A stretch of 64,000 nucleotides of DNA, taken from positions 744,001-808,000 of the forward strand of contig CAVRDK010000001.1 in the NCBI GenBank assembly GCA_963719855.1, in the 5' to 3' direction. Made by a program: the position numbers and the translations under genes. The notes under the pieces are model-generated. The model searched no databases, was not told the origin of the DNA, and was given only the letters and a program-made list of their open reading frames with translations. Position 1 is the stretch's first letter. Each line of letters begins with the position of its first letter. This document shows, in pieces, positions 17,150-28,459 of this stretch. This DNA is from CAIQPV01 sp963719855 (GTDB lineage Bacteria; Pseudomonadota; Gammaproteobacteria; Burkholderiales; Gallionellaceae).

Positions 17150-18745
17150 ATGCCAGTTCCCGCCATACCACAAGTATTTCTCTACGACACCACGCTGCGT
17201 GACGGCACGCAGCGCGAAGACATTTCCCTTTCGATTGAAGACAAGCTCGCCATCGCCAAGCGCCTTGCCGATTTCGGCATTCACTACATTGAGGGCGGCT
17301 GGCCAGGATCCAATCCAAAGGACGCCGAATTTTTTGCGCGTGCGGCCAAGCTGGATTTCGGTGCAACCAAACTCGCCGCTTTCGGCAGCACCCGCCACAA
17401 GCATACGCAGTGCGAACAGGATGCCAACCTGCAAGCGCTACTCGATGCCGCGACGCCAGCCGTCACGCTGGTGGGCAAGAGTTGGGATTACCACGTCAGC
17501 CAGGTGCTCGCCACCACCCCGGAAGAAAATCTGGCGATGATCCGCGAGAGCGTGGCTTACATAAAATCCAAGGGGCGCGAGGTTATCTTCGATGCCGAGC
17601 ATTTCTTCGATGGCTTCCTCGCCAATCAGGAATTTGCCATGGCGACGCTGGAAGCTGCGGCCAGCGCCGGTGCAGATTGGCTGGTGCTGTGCGAGACCAA
17701 CGGTGGCAATCTGCCGTGGCAGGTGGAAGAGATCGTGCGCGCAGTGGCACAGCGTATCAAAACACCGCTCGGCGTGCACTGCCACAACGACAGCGGCTGC
17801 GCCGTCGCCAATTCGCTGGCTGCGGTGCGCGGCGGCTGCCGACAAGTGCAGGGAACCATCAACGGTTATGGCGAGCGAGTCGGCAACGCCAATCTGGTCA
17901 CCATCCTTGCCAATCTGCAACTCAAGATGAATCGCCAAGTCGTCGCCCCCGAACGTCTGTGCGAGCTAACCCCGCTTTCCCGCTACGTCGCGGAAGTGGT
18001 CAATCTCAAGCTCGACGACCATACCCCCTACAGCGGCTACAGCGCCTTCGCCCACAAGGGCGGCATTCATGTGGCAGCCATGCTCAAGGCCCGCGACAGC
18101 TACCAGCATATCGACCCGGCGCTGGTGGGGAACGAGATGCGCTCAGTCATCTCCGAACTTTCCGGTCGCGGCAACATCGTCTTTCAGGCGCAAGCCATGG
18201 GCATTGACCTCAACAGAGAAGAAGCGCAACGCGTGCTGAACCACATCAAACATCTGGAGCACGAAGGCTTTACCTTTGAGGCCGCCGAAGCCAGCGTAGA
18301 ACTGATGCTGCATCGCTTACGTCCTGACTATGTGCATCCCTTCGAACTGATCGATTTCTTTGTTATCACCGAACGCCGCCAAAGCCGTGGCCTGCTATCG
18401 GAAGCGACGGTCAAAATCAAAGTGGGCAGTGAAGTAAAATTTACCGCCGCCGAAGGCAATGGCCCGGTTAACGCGTTGGCCACCGCATTGCGCGATGCCC
18501 TGATCGGCACCTACCCCATCCTGGAAACAGTGCGCCTGACCGACTACAAGGTGCGCATATTAGACAGTACCACTGGCACCGCCGCCGCAACACGTGTGCT
18601 AATCGATTTCCAGAGCGGCGGCGAAATCTGGACTACCGTCGGCGCCAGCCCCAACATCATCGAAGCCAGCTGGCGCGCGCTCTCGGACAGTATGGAATAT
18701 GCGCTGGTCAGGTTGGGGGCGAACGGCGGCTTCCGCGCAAGCTAG
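17150..18745 (+). CDS. cimA: Citramalate synthase
   Basis: Condenses pyruvate and acetyl-CoA to (R)-citramalate, the threonine-independent entry to isoleucine synthesis. The 531-residue protein has the HMGL-like TIM barrel: LYDTTLRDGTQREDISLS with the metal-binding Asp, GVHCHNDSGCAVANSLA with the HxH metal ligands, and GTINGYGERVGNANL. A C-terminal LeuA-type regulatory domain (residues about 400-525) ends the protein. Length and the FDAEHFFDGF block place it with the CimA group rather than LeuA. Its start codon stands 8 bp after the 143-bp inverted-repeat element, which therefore supplies its immediate 5' region. Confidence 0.93.
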   Translation: MPVPAIPQVFLYDTTLRDGTQREDISLSIEDKLAIAKRLADFGIHYIEGGWPGSNPKDAEFFARAAKLDFGATKLAAFGSTRHKHTQCEQDANLQALLDAATPAVTLVGKSWDYHVSQVLATTPEENLAMIRESVAYIKSKGREVIFDAEHFFDGFLANQEFAMATLEAAASAGADWLVLCETNGGNLPWQVEEIVRAVAQRIKTPLGVHCHNDSGCAVANSLAAVRGGCRQVQGTINGYGERVGNANLVTILANLQLKMNRQVVAPERLCELTPLSRYVAEVVNLKLDDHTPYSGYSAFAHKGGIHVAAMLKARDSYQHIDPALVGNEMRSVISELSGRGNIVFQAQAMGIDLNREEAQRVLNHIKHLEHEGFTFEAAEASVELMLHRLRPDYVHPFELIDFFVITERRQSRGLLSEATVKIKVGSEVKFTAAEGNGPVNALATALRDALIGTYPILETVRLTDYKVRILDSTTGTAAATRVLIDFQSGGEIWTTVGASPNIIEASWRALSDSMEYALVRLGANGGFRAS

Positions 18746-18930
18746 CAACGACCACCAATGGAATTCGTCAGCCCAACCCGAACCGGAAATAGAGTTTGTT
18801 CAGCGCATCACTTGGTAACGAACAACTTTTCCTCGTCATGGCTAGGGTACTGGCACCAGTGATGCAATCAGATAGAGTATTCCCACAAATTTACAATGTG
18901 TAATCCACAAAGTTCGGGTATCGTGAAAAC

Positions 18931-21585
18931 ATGTTCAGCAAGATATTCAAGAAAAACCAAGCAGTAGTCGAAGTGGCCCCAGAACCTCCGCATGAAATAG
19001 CTGCCGGGGCCGCATGGGAAAGCAAATTGCAAACGGCCATAGGCAATGACACGGAAGTGCTGGCACTGGTCATCGATGCGCCGTCCGTCGATCACAAACT
19101 ATCAGCCGTGCAGGCGCTGGTCAGTGAAGATGGATTGAGGACAGCCGAGCGCGAGTTTCGCAAGCACGACCGGCGCGTCCATAGCCTTGCCAAGCAGCGC
19201 TATGAAACCCTCGTCAAACAGCGCGAGACACGCGCCAGCGCCGCTGAACTGATCCAGGCGGCCGCCGCGCTGGTCGAAGCACCGACAATTCCGGCCAACC
19301 GTCTGGTCGAACTCAATCAGGCATGGGAACTACTCGACCCCACTCTCATTGAAGACGAGCACAAGTCCAGATTCGCCGAATTGCAGACAGAACTTGCTGA
19401 ACTCATGCGCGAGCGCGGTGAACACAAGCGCGCCGTCAGCCGCTGGTCAGCCGCTGCAAGGCTGGCACTGGAGGAATTGAGTTCGGCTTGCACTGGCGTG
19501 GCTGCAGCCAGCACCGAGCTGCACGAACTTGCCGCCATGCTTGCCACAGCCAGTGAAAAAGCCCGAGCCACGCTAGTGGAGGTGCCGTCAACCTCCTACC
19601 ACCCCATATCCGAAGATGTCGCCATTGCAGAACTCGGCGCAGCAATTCAGTCGGCGTTGCAGGATTCAGCACTGATCGAAGCCAGGGTGGCGATTCTCGG
19701 CGAGTTGCAAGCATGCCAAGCGCCGCAGCATGTCGCTTTGAACGATGAGAAATCCAGCCCGCCTCCAGTGGCCATTACAGCAGAGGCTATCGAGCGCTGG
19801 CAAGGGCTGCCGCCGATTGCCGACCAGCGCATCGAGAACGCGCTGAATGCCCGGTTTGACGAATGCTTGCACCAACATGATGAAGCACGCAAGAAACTGC
19901 AAAAGCAAAGCAACCTCATCGCCAACGAAAAGGACAAAGCGGCGCTACAGGCACGCATTCAAGCATTGATGGCCGCAGCAGATGCGACGGAAGCCGCACT
20001 CGCCGCCGGTCATCTGGCCGAGGCCGGAAATCAGTTGGCGATTCTGCAAACGGCTTCCGGCAAAGGCGGCACCAGCGCCGCGTTGCAGACACGCATCGGC
20101 GCACTGCAATTCGAATTTTCGCGACTCAAGGGCTGGCAGCACTGGGGTGGCGGGCGGGTGCGTGACGACCTCGTCCTGGAAGCCGAGACGCTCGCCGCTT
20201 CGACAGTCGTACCGGAAGGATCGCGTCCGGTCAAATTGCCGATCAAGCAATTAGAGAATAGCATCGAGCAGTTGCGTGCGCGCTGGAAAGAGTTGGATCG
20301 ATTGGGTGGAGCCACCAGCAAGCCCCTCTGGCAGCGTTTCGACGAGGCATTGAAAACCGCCTACCTTCCGGTGGCAGCGCACTTGGCTCAATTGAACGAG
20401 ACGCGGCAGGAAAACCTGGTCGCACGAAACAACCTGCTGACAGTCCTGGATGCGCTGGACATTACTACCGATAACCAGAAAACACCGGACTGGAAGGAAG
20501 TAGGACGAGCGCTGGCCCATTTTCAAACTGAATGGCGCAAGCTCGGGCCGATTGAGCATACTGTGCCGCACAAGTCGCAACCCGTATTGTTGGATCGCAT
20601 GAAGACCAGTGTTGCCCGGCTGGAAGACCCCTTAAAGAAAATGCAACTCAGTGCTCAATCGGAACGCGAACAATTGATCGTTCGCGCCAGGGTACTCAGT
20701 CAGGACGTGCAAGGCCGGGACATGCTGGTAAAGCTTCGCGAGTTGCAGTCTCAATGGCAAAGTCATACCAAATCGCAGCCGCTCCCCCGCAAAACCGAGA
20801 ACCTGTTGTGGGCGGAGTTCAAGGCAGCAACCGATGCCCTCATGAGCCAGCGCGAAGCGGCATTCAGCGCCCGCGATGCTGAATTCAAAGCCAGCCAGAC
20901 GATGCGCGAAGCTTTGATCGCACGGCTTGAAGAACTTCATCAAGACACCCCGCAGGCAGACATCAAGCGTGTTCTCGCAAGCGTTGACACGGAATGGCGC
21001 AATGCCGGTGAAGCGCCCAGAAATCAGACTGCCAGACTGGAGTCCAGGTATCGGGCAGCACGCGAGCGAGCCCATGAATATGTGGCAGGCAGCGCCCAGC
21101 GATCCTGGCAACTCACTTGCGATGCCCTGCTCGCCAAGCTGGCGCTATGCGAAGAGTTGGAATCCGCCGCCCCGTCTGCTGATATCGAAGCACGCTGGGA
21201 AATCCTGCCCGCCTTACCGACCCGCTGGGAGCGGGTGCTGCAAGTACGTTACAAGTCCGGCGACGAAAATCCCGGTGGCGGCAACCCCGCGAAAAACGGC
21301 GAACCGCTCGACCAGTTGCTGTTGCAACTGGAATCCTCACTTGAGATTCCATCGCCAGTAGCATTCCAGATGGCCCGGCAGACGCTCAAGCTCCAAGCAA
21401 TGAAAAATGCGATGGAAGGGCGGAGGTCGGCAACTCCCGCCTCGCCGAATATCGAAGAAATGACTATGGCAGCATTTGGCTACACACACCTCAGCTCGGA
21501 TCAGAGCAGCCGACTCCAGTCCATCATTGCGGCAATACGCAAGTCAGGATCCGGGAGCTTGCCAGCTTATTCGTTTTCCGGGTGA
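18931..21585 (+). CDS. DUF349-domain protein
   Basis: An 884-residue, almost wholly helical cytoplasmic protein with several DUF349-type repeats (Trp-centred segments such as DWKEVGRALAHFQTEWRKLG and WKELDRLGG...LWQRFDEALK). Proteins of this family are long coiled rods of unproven function, annotated in many proteobacteria as DUF349-containing. No signal peptide or membrane helix is seen. The start at 18931 (MFSKIFKKNQAVVEV) is typical of the family. It stands alone between cimA and a second copy of the inverted-repeat element. Confidence 0.85.
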   Translation: MFSKIFKKNQAVVEVAPEPPHEIAAGAAWESKLQTAIGNDTEVLALVIDAPSVDHKLSAVQALVSEDGLRTAEREFRKHDRRVHSLAKQRYETLVKQRETRASAAELIQAAAALVEAPTIPANRLVELNQAWELLDPTLIEDEHKSRFAELQTELAELMRERGEHKRAVSRWSAAARLALEELSSACTGVAAASTELHELAAMLATASEKARATLVEVPSTSYHPISEDVAIAELGAAIQSALQDSALIEARVAILGELQACQAPQHVALNDEKSSPPPVAITAEAIERWQGLPPIADQRIENALNARFDECLHQHDEARKKLQKQSNLIANEKDKAALQARIQALMAAADATEAALAAGHLAEAGNQLAILQTASGKGGTSAALQTRIGALQFEFSRLKGWQHWGGGRVRDDLVLEAETLAASTVVPEGSRPVKLPIKQLENSIEQLRARWKELDRLGGATSKPLWQRFDEALKTAYLPVAAHLAQLNETRQENLVARNNLLTVLDALDITTDNQKTPDWKEVGRALAHFQTEWRKLGPIEHTVPHKSQPVLLDRMKTSVARLEDPLKKMQLSAQSEREQLIVRARVLSQDVQGRDMLVKLRELQSQWQSHTKSQPLPRKTENLLWAEFKAATDALMSQREAAFSARDAEFKASQTMREALIARLEELHQDTPQADIKRVLASVDTEWRNAGEAPRNQTARLESRYRAARERAHEYVAGSAQRSWQLTCDALLAKLALCEELESAAPSADIEARWEILPALPTRWERVLQVRYKSGDENPGGGNPAKNGEPLDQLLLQLESSLEIPSPVAFQMARQTLKLQAMKNAMEGRRSATPASPNIEEMTMAAFGYTHLSSDQSSRLQSIIAAIRKSGSGSLPAYSFSG

Positions 21586-21887
21586 TGCTGAGTAACTGAC
21601 TTGAAAACAAAGCTCCAATGGCGGCTTTCCGGCTTTACTATGGCAATACGAAGGCGTGTTCTCGGCCTTTCCATAGGGAGCTTCTAAAAATTCAATTTTC
21701 TAAGCTAGACAAGGCGCGAACAAAAAATTGCGACGCAGCATATACCTGATATGTAAGGAGTAATTTTTTGTAAGCAACGCGGTATCGCGACGAAAATTGG
21801 ATTTTTAGAAGCTCCCTGATAACTTGCCGCATGAGATTTCTGGATCACCGCTGTTACTTGGGTGAAGGGGGGATACCCAGCTTGACC
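21586..21887. other. Intergenic region between convergent genes
   Basis: Contains the second inverted-repeat element (21675-21817). Nothing else was recognised. Confidence 0.5.
21675..21817. repeat. 143-bp inverted-repeat (MITE-like) element, copy 2
   Basis: Same length and orientation of internal blocks as copy 1 at 16999-17141. Left end AGGGAGCTTCTAAAAATTC and right end GGATTTTTAGAAGCTCCCT are inverted repeats. The terminal sequence differs from copy 1 in the same way on both arms (CTTCTAAAAAT versus CCTCTATAAAT), so the arms have stayed paired by compensatory change or come from different subfamilies. Confidence 0.75.
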
Positions 21888-23339
21888 TTAATGCAGCAAC
21901 AGCGACTGCTGCACCGACACCGCACACACCGACATCAAGTTGCCCGGCAGGATACCCAGCAACAACACGGCCAATCCGTTAAACGAAATCAGGATGCTGC
22001 TATCCGGCGGCACTGAGATCGGCACATGGCTTTCCGCGTTGTCGAAATACATCAGCTTGACGATGCGCAGGTAGTAGAACGCGCCGATCAGGGAGAACAG
22101 CACCGCCATCACGACCAGCGGGATGTGCCCGGTGTTCACCGCCGCGCTGAGCACCGCAAACTTGGCGTAGAAGCCTACCGTTGGGGGTACACCGGCCATG
22201 GAGAACATCAGCAGCAACATGATGAAGGCGAGCCACGGGCTGCGCTGGTTGAGGCCCTTGAAATCGTCAATCTTGTCGGCCTCGAAGCCTGCGCGTGACA
22301 GCAGCATGATCATGCCGAAGCCGCCCAGGCTCATCAGCACATAGATCACGGTATAAAACATGGCAGCGCTATAACCGTCAATGTCGCCGCTCAACACTCC
22401 GAGCAACATGAAGCCCATGTGCGCGATGGTGGAGTAAGCCAGCATGCGTTTCAAATTGGTTTGCGCGATGGCGCTGATGTTGCCGAGCGCCATAGACAAC
22501 ACGGAGAGGATTACCAGCATACCTGACCAGTGCACCATCAATGGTTGCAATCCTTCCACCAGGATACGCATGACGAAGGCGAAGGCGGCCAGCTTGGGCG
22601 CGGTGCCAATCAGCATGGTCATCGCGGTGGGCGCGCCGTGGTACACATCTGGCACCCACATATGGAACGGCACCGCGCCCAGTTTGAATGCCAGCCCAGC
22701 TACGATAAACACCAAGCCGAACGTCAGCAACGGCTTATTCGGCACGCCGTGGCGGATAGCGTCCGACACAGCATTTACATCCAGTGTACCCGTCGCGCCG
22801 TACAGCATGGACATGCCGTACAGCAGCAGGCCGGAAGCCAGCGCGCCGAGGATGAAGTATTTCATCGCGGCCTCGGTGGCGATGGCGGAGTCGCGTTGCA
22901 GCGCGACCATCGCGTACAGGCTGAGCGACAGCAGTTCCAGCCCCATGTACAGGGTGATGAAGTGGTCGGCGGAAATCATCACCATCATGCCGAGCAGGGC
23001 AAACAGCGTCAGCACCATAAATTCGCCGGTGAACAGGCCGCGCGCCAGCAGGTAGCTGCGCGAATACACCAGCATCATGGACACAGCCATGTAGCTCAAC
23101 AGTTTGAGCACGTCGGACATCAAGTCATCCACGAACATGTTGTGGAACAGGTGTTCCACACCCGCCTGGTGGGTGGACACGGTAATCAGCGCGCAACCCA
23201 GCAACGTCATCTGCGCCAGCAAATAGGTTAGCGTCTTGCTCGGATCGGTGACAAACAGATCCGCGATCAGGATCGCGCTCACCATTACCAGCAGGAAAAT
23301 CTCTGCGTAGGCGGGTAACAGGGTGGACAAGAAATTCAT
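21888..23339 (-). CDS. nuoN: NADH-quinone oxidoreductase subunit N
   Basis: Antiporter-like proton-pumping subunit of complex I in the inner membrane, 483 residues with about 14 membrane helices. The Mrp-type signature is visible: [17 protein letters not shown] with the conserved Glu, [38 protein letters not shown] with the pump lysine and His, and [18 protein letters not shown]. Last gene of the nuo operon, 22 bp after nuoM. Confidence 0.97.
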   Translation of the reverse strand: MNFLSTLLPAYAEIFLLVMVSAILIADLFVTDPSKTLTYLLAQMTLLGCALITVSTHQAGVEHLFHNMFVDDLMSDVLKLLSYMAVSMMLVYSRSYLLARGLFTGEFMVLTLFALLGMMVMISADHFITLYMGLELLSLSLYAMVALQRDSAIATEAAMKYFILGALASGLLLYGMSMLYGATGTLDVNAVSDAIRHGVPNKPLLTFGLVFIVAGLAFKLGAVPFHMWVPDVYHGAPTAMTMLIGTAPKLAAFAFVMRILVEGLQPLMVHWSGMLVILSVLSMALGNISAIAQTNLKRMLAYSTIAHMGFMLLGVLSGDIDGYSAAMFYTVIYVLMSLGGFGMIMLLSRAGFEADKIDDFKGLNQRSPWLAFIMLLLMFSMAGVPPTVGFYAKFAVLSAAVNTGHIPLVVMAVLFSLIGAFYYLRIVKLMYFDNAESHVPISVPPDSSILISFNGLAVLLLGILPGNLMSVCAVSVQQSLLLH

Positions 23340-23361
23340 GGCTTCCTCAGTTAACGACAGC

Positions 23362-24855
23362 TTATAGTTTGGAGCGCGCCAGGTGAACCAGCAGGTCGCT
23401 CACCGACACATGCATGATCTCGACGAGCGGCAGCGGATACAGACCCATGCCCAGCACGGTCAGTGCCAGGATGGCGAACACCAGTTTCTCACGCGCGGTG
23501 ATGTCAGTTAGCTCGGCGACATGGCGATTAGCCACCGCACCGAATATCACCCGCTTGTACATCCACAGGGTATAGGCCGCGCCGAAGATCATCGTGGAGG
23601 CGGCAAGGAAGGCATACCAGAAATTGGCCTTGACCGCGCCCATGATGACCATGAATTCGCCGACGAAACCGCTAGTACCGGGCAAGCCGCTGTTGGACAT
23701 GGCGAACAGCATAAAGAAGGCTGCGAACACCGGCATGGTGTTGGCCACGCCACCGTAATCGGCAATGTTGCGCGAATGCACGCGCTCATACAGCACGCCG
23801 ATACACAGGAACAATGCGCCTGAGACGAAGCCGTGCGAGATCATCTGCATCAGCGCACCTTCCACACCGTAGGTGTTGAAAATGAAGAAGCCCAGCGTGA
23901 CGAAACCCATATGAGAAATCGAGGAATACGCTATCAGCTTTTTCATGTCGGTCTGGGTCAGCGCCACCAAGCCAATATAAACAACAGCGATCAGCGACAG
24001 CGCGATCATCACCCCCGCCAGCTTGTGGCTGGCATCGGGCGCAATCGGCATGGAGAAGCGGATGAAGCCGTACGCACCGACCTTCAGCATGATCGCAGCC
24101 AGTATCACCGAGCCGCCGGTGGGCGCTTCCACGTGCGCATCCGGCAACCAGGTATGCACCGGGAACATCGGCACCTTCACCGAGAACGCCATGAAGAAGG
24201 CGATGAACACCAGTATCTGCGCGGTCATCGGAATCGCCATCCGGTGGTAGTCAAGAATCTCGAAACTGCCGCCGGACTGTAAATACAGGTACAGCAACGC
24301 AACCAGCATCAGCAGTGAGCCGAGCAGGGTATACAGGAAAAACTTGACAGCCGCATACACGCGGTTGGCACCGCCCCACACGCCGATGATGATGAACATG
24401 GGAATCAGCATGGCTTCCCAGAACACGTAGAACAGCACTGCGTCCAGTGCGACAAACACGCCGTTGACCAGCCCGGACATGATGAGGAAGGCTGCCATGT
24501 ACTGCGCCACGCGTTTTTCGATCACCTTCCATCCGGCGATCACCACCAGCGGAGTGAAGAAGCTGTTGAGCAGGACAAACAGCACCGAGATGCCGTCAAC
24601 ACCGAGGTGGTAATGAATGTTGAAGCGAGTGACCCAAGGATGAAGTTCGCCGAACTGCATCACGCTGGTCGTCCGGTCGAAGCCGGTAACCAGCGGGATC
24701 GCCACCACAAAGCCGAGAATCGCGCCGACCAGGGCGATAACGCGCGCTGACTGCGCGTTGCGGTCATTACCGGTAGCCAGAACCAGAATGCCGAAAACTA
24801 TCGGCAGCCAGACGACCACACTTAATACGGGCAATCCAAAAATCATGCTTATCAT
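23362..24855 (-). CDS. nuoM: NADH-quinone oxidoreductase subunit M
   Basis: Second antiporter-like pump subunit, 497 residues. Key blocks: [39 protein letters not shown] with the conserved Glu, [20 protein letters not shown] and [17 protein letters not shown]. It is separated from nuoL by about 125 bp holding a hairpin repeat, the only sizeable gap within the nuo operon. Confidence 0.97.
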   Translation of the reverse strand: MISMIFGLPVLSVVVWLPIVFGILVLATGNDRNAQSARVIALVGAILGFVVAIPLVTGFDRTTSVMQFGELHPWVTRFNIHYHLGVDGISVLFVLLNSFFTPLVVIAGWKVIEKRVAQYMAAFLIMSGLVNGVFVALDAVLFYVFWEAMLIPMFIIIGVWGGANRVYAAVKFFLYTLLGSLLMLVALLYLYLQSGGSFEILDYHRMAIPMTAQILVFIAFFMAFSVKVPMFPVHTWLPDAHVEAPTGGSVILAAIMLKVGAYGFIRFSMPIAPDASHKLAGVMIALSLIAVVYIGLVALTQTDMKKLIAYSSISHMGFVTLGFFIFNTYGVEGALMQMISHGFVSGALFLCIGVLYERVHSRNIADYGGVANTMPVFAAFFMLFAMSNSGLPGTSGFVGEFMVIMGAVKANFWYAFLAASTMIFGAAYTLWMYKRVIFGAVANRHVAELTDITAREKLVFAILALTVLGMGLYPLPLVEIMHVSVSDLLVHLARSKL

Positions 24856-24863
24856 TCCTTCAT

Positions 24864-24979
24864 TGTAGGTCGGGCTTCAGCCCGACGCTGCACCACCATG
24901 TCGGGTTAGCTTTGCATAGCCATTCGACTAGGCTGTCAAAAAACACCAACCAAGTCGCTGGTTAAAACCCGACCTACTA
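24864..24979. repeat. Inverted-repeat element between nuoL and nuoM, with 48-nt hairpin copy B
   Basis: The outer arms read TGTAGGTCGGG at the left and CCCGACCTAC at the right, and a nested GTCGGGCTTCAGCCCGAC hairpin lies next to the left arm. The centre, 24917-24964, is a copy of the 48-nt TAGCCA...GGTTA hairpin seen at 3623 and 54829-54934. Its location within a transcribed operon suggests a role in RNA folding or stability, or a tolerated insertion. Confidence 0.65.
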
Positions 24980-27008
24980 CTATTCGACCCAAGTCCGTAT
25001 CGAAAGCAACACGAACACACCAACAATCATGGAAAACGCATAGTGGTAGACGTAACCTGTCTGGAAACGGCGCAGCTCGCGAGAGAACAGATCGACCAAG
25101 CGCGCCGTGCCGTTCACCATCAGGCCGTCTATCAGTTTCACATCGCCGAATTTCCACAGGAAGCCGCTCGCCCCGCGTGCGCCGCCCGCGAAGAACCAGT
25201 CGTTGAACCGGTCGAAGTAATATTTGTTTTCCAGCACAGTATAGATGCCGCTGAACTTGTGCTTGATCGTTTCAGGAATATTCGGGAACTTCATGTAGAA
25301 AACCCACGAAGTCACCACGCCAGCGAGAGCCAGCCAGAACGGAAGTTCATGAAAGGCATTTAGCACCTTGAGTAACGGGCCGTGAAATTCCTCGGCCAGT
25401 TCTGCCATTCCCGTGTGCGCCTGACTAATGTAAATGGCGTTCTTAAAATAACTGCCGAACAATATTGGCTCTATGGTAAAGAAACCGATTGCTACCGAGG
25501 GGATCGCCAGCAGCACCAGCGGCAACCACACCACCCACGGGGTTTCGTGAGGCTTCTGCCCCGGCGCCAAGCCGTGATGATGATCTGATGATGCCACCTC
25601 TTCATCGGCATGATCGCCTACGTGCTCTTTGTGGTGAGCCTTGCCGAAGCGTTCTTTGCCATGGAACACCAGGAAATACAGGCGAAACGAATAGAATGCG
25701 GTAACGAACACACCCAGCATCAAGGCAATATAAACCAGACCGGCGACCGGCAGGTGTGAAGCTCCGACCGCCTCGATGATACTGTCTTTGGAATAGAAAC
25801 CGGAGAAAAACGGCGTGCCGATCAAAGCCAGCGAACCGATCAGGGAGGTAATCCAGGTAATCGGCATGTACTTGCGCAAGCCACCCATATTGCGGATGTC
25901 CTGATCATGATGCATGCCGATGATTACGCTGCCTGCAGCCAGGAACAGCAGCGCCTTGAAAAAGGCGTGGGTCATCAGGTGGAAGATCGCCACCGAATAG
26001 GCGGAGGCGCCGAGCGCCGCCGTCATATAGCCCAGTTGCGACAAGGTTGAATAGGCGATCACGCGCTTGATGTCGTTCTGGATGATACCGAGGAAACCCA
26101 TGAACAGCGCGGTGATCGCGCCGATGACCATAACAAATGACAACGCGGTATCAGACAGTTCAAACAGCGGCGACATGCGCGCCACCATAAAAATACCGGC
26201 GGTCACCATGGTCGCGGCGTGGATCAGCGCGGAGATCGGGGTCGGGCCTTCCATCGAATCCGGCAGCCAGACATGCAAGCGGAAACTGCGCCGATTTGCC
26301 CATCGCGCCGATGAACAGCAGGATGCAGATGGCGGTCATCATATTCCACGACACGCCGGGGATCGGCACGATGTCATTGGCATGGCTGGCGGCACCGGCA
26401 AATACGGTAGCGTAATCCAACGTGCCGAACACCATTAGCACCAACCCGATGCCGAGAAGGAAACCAAAGTCGCCCACCCGATTAACCAGAAAAGCCTTGA
26501 GGTTGGCATAGATCGCCGTGTCGCGCGTGTACCAGAAACCGATCAGCAAATACGACACCAGCCCCACCGCTTCCCAGCCGAAGAATAACTGCATGAAGTT
26601 ATTGGCCATCACCAGCATCAGCATGGAGAAAGTGAACAGCGAGATGTAGCTGAAGAAGCGTTGATAGCCTGCGTCTTCTTCCATGTAGCCTATGGTGTAG
26701 ATATGCACCATCAGCGACACGAAGGTCACCACCAGCATCATCAGCACGGTCAGGCGGTCAATCAGGAAACCGACTTCAAAACTGACTCCGCCCGAGGTCA
26801 ACCATTGATATACGGGGCCGTTGAAAGTATGTCCGTCCAGCACATCCTGAAATATTGCCAGTGACGCGAAGAACGACACCATCACCAGCAGGATGGTGAC
26901 GCGGTGCGACCAGGTGCGTCCCAGCACCTTGCCAAACAACCCGGCTGCAATAGCGCCCAGCAGAGGCGCGAGGGGAACCAGCAAATACAGATTTTGCATA
27001 TTACCCAT
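24980..27008 (-). CDS. nuoL: NADH-quinone oxidoreductase subunit L, interrupted by a one-base insertion
   Basis: Largest antiporter-like subunit, carrying the long lateral helix of complex I. Two frames cover it: codons from 27008 down to about 26280 encode the N-terminal 245 residues ending GKSAQFPL, and the following frame resumes with HVWLPDSMEGPTPISALIHA and runs to 24980. In the family these are contiguous (QFPLHVWLPD). The minus strand reads CCGCTTGCATGTC where CCGCTGCATGTC would keep the frame, so one extra base sits at 26277/26278. The corrected protein is about 675 residues, a normal length. All other family blocks are intact, which argues for a sequencing error or a very recent mutation. 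Confidence 0.93.
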
Positions 27009-27010
27009 GG

Positions 27011-27322
27011 TTAACCTTTCAGGCTGCTGATATCGTCCACATTGATAGTGCGTATATTCCTGAACAGCACTATCAGAATCGCCAAACCGATAGCCGCTTC
27101 GGCAGCGGCCACGGTAAGGATGAAGAACACGAACACCTGCCCTGCGGTGTCATTCAGGTAATGCGAGAAAGCGATGAAATTGGTGTTCACCGCAAGCAGC
27201 ATCAACTCGATGGCCATCAGCAGCACAATCACGTTCTTGCGGTTCAGGAAAATACCCACCACGCTAATGGCAAACAACACGGCTCCCAGTATCAGGTAAT
27301 GCGACAGGCTCAGGTTCAACAT
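27011..27322 (-). CDS. nuoK: NADH-quinone oxidoreductase subunit K
   Basis: Small membrane subunit of complex I, 103 residues with three helices. [20 protein letters not shown] carries one conserved membrane glutamate and [19 protein letters not shown] the other, both needed for proton transfer in studied complexes. ATG 27322 was chosen because GGAG stands 7 bases upstream; an ATG at 27334 overlapping the nuoJ stop would add four residues. Confidence 0.96.
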   Translation of the reverse strand: MLNLSLSHYLILGAVLFAISVVGIFLNRKNVIVLLMAIELMLLAVNTNFIAFSHYLNDTAGQVFVFFILTVAAAEAAIGLAILIVLFRNIRTINVDDISSLKG

Positions 27323-27333
27323 GCTCGTCTCCA

Positions 27334-27954
27334 TTATTCAGTTTTTGCAGCGCCGACTTTCGGTTCTGACGGCACTTGCATCACACGGATGCGGTCGGCG
27401 CGTTTGACCGCGACCTGATCCGCCACATTTTGCGACTTGCGGTCCTTGCGATGGCGCAGGGTAAGCGCGATAGCGGCCACGATGGCGATCAGCAACAGCA
27501 CTGCGGCCAGTTCAAACGGATAAACATAATCGGTGTAGATCAGCCGCCCCAGTTCCTTGACGTTGCTGTAGTTTGCTGCATGATGAATCGAGCCTGCAGT
27601 CTCCGCAGTCTGGCGGCTGCCCAGCACCCAGATCATCTCACCCACCATCACGGCGGCAAGCAGAACGCCGAACGGGAACCAGCGCCAGAAACCTTCGCGT
27701 AATTGCACCAGATCGACATCCAGCATCATCACCACAAACAGGAACAACAACATCACCGCGCCGACATACACCAGCACCAAAGTGATGGCGAGAAACTCAG
27801 CTTCCAGAAGCATCCAAATACCCGCCATACTGCAAAATGCCAACATCAGAAACAGCGCCGCATGCACCGGATTGCGCGCGGTGATCACGCGCAACGCCGC
27901 GAACACGGTGATTGCGGCGAACAGGTAAAAGACCAGTGTCTCGAAGCTCATCAT
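27334..27954 (-). CDS. nuoJ: NADH-quinone oxidoreductase subunit J
   Basis: Membrane subunit of complex I with five predicted helices, 206 residues. The conserved block [20 protein letters not shown] and the [24 protein letters not shown] helix (here [20 protein letters not shown]), with its bulge important for coupling, are present. The C-terminal 40 residues are charged and extend beyond the last helix. Directly upstream of nuoK. Confidence 0.96.
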   Translation of the reverse strand: MMSFETLVFYLFAAITVFAALRVITARNPVHAALFLMLAFCSMAGIWMLLEAEFLAITLVLVYVGAVMLLFLFVVMMLDVDLVQLREGFWRWFPFGVLLAAVMVGEMIWVLGSRQTAETAGSIHHAANYSNVKELGRLIYTDYVYPFELAAVLLLIAIVAAIALTLRHRKDRKSQNVADQVAVKRADRIRVMQVPSEPKVGAAKTE

Positions 27955-27965
27955 CTATTTAGTCC

Positions 27966-28457
27966 TTAGCGGTATTTAGCATCTGCCGCACGATCTTTGG
28001 CGATCTGCGCTTCATGCTTGTCGCCCACCGCCAGCAGCATGGGTTTGGTGTAGTACAAGTCGCCGCGTTTCTCGCCGTGGTATTCCAGAACGCGAGTTTC
28101 CACGATAGCGTCCACCGGGCAGGATTCCTCGCAGAAGCCGCAGAATATGCATTTGACCAAGTCGATGTCATAGCGCGTGGTGCGGCGCGTGCCGTCGGCA
28201 CGCTCGGCCACTTCAATGTTGATCGCCAGCGCCGGGCATACCGCCTCGCACAGTTTGCAGCCGATGCAGCGCTCTTCGCCCGTAGCGTAACGGCGCTGCG
28301 CGTGTAAACCGCGAAAACGGAAGCTCTGCGGTGTTTTTTCATCCGGGTACTGCACGGTGATCTTGCGCGCGAAGAAATAGCGCCCGGTCAGCGCCAAGCC
28401 CTTGAGCATTTCAAGCAGCATGAGGCTTCTGAAAAATCGAGTGATATTTTTCATCAT
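27966..28457 (-). CDS. nuoI: NADH-quinone oxidoreductase subunit I
   Basis: Carries iron-sulphur clusters N6a and N6b, passing electrons towards NuoB. Two ferredoxin motifs are clear: [12 protein letters not shown] (residues about 60-71) and [12 protein letters not shown] (about 99-110). The 162-163 residue length is standard. Two adjacent ATG codons (28457 and 28454) follow the nuoH stop; either could be used. Confidence 0.97.
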   Translation of the reverse strand: MMKNITRFFRSLMLLEMLKGLALTGRYFFARKITVQYPDEKTPQSFRFRGLHAQRRYATGEERCIGCKLCEAVCPALAINIEVAERADGTRRTTRYDIDLVKCIFCGFCEESCPVDAIVETRVLEYHGEKRGDLYYTKPMLLAVGDKHEAQIAKDRAADAKYR

Positions 28458-28459
28458 TC

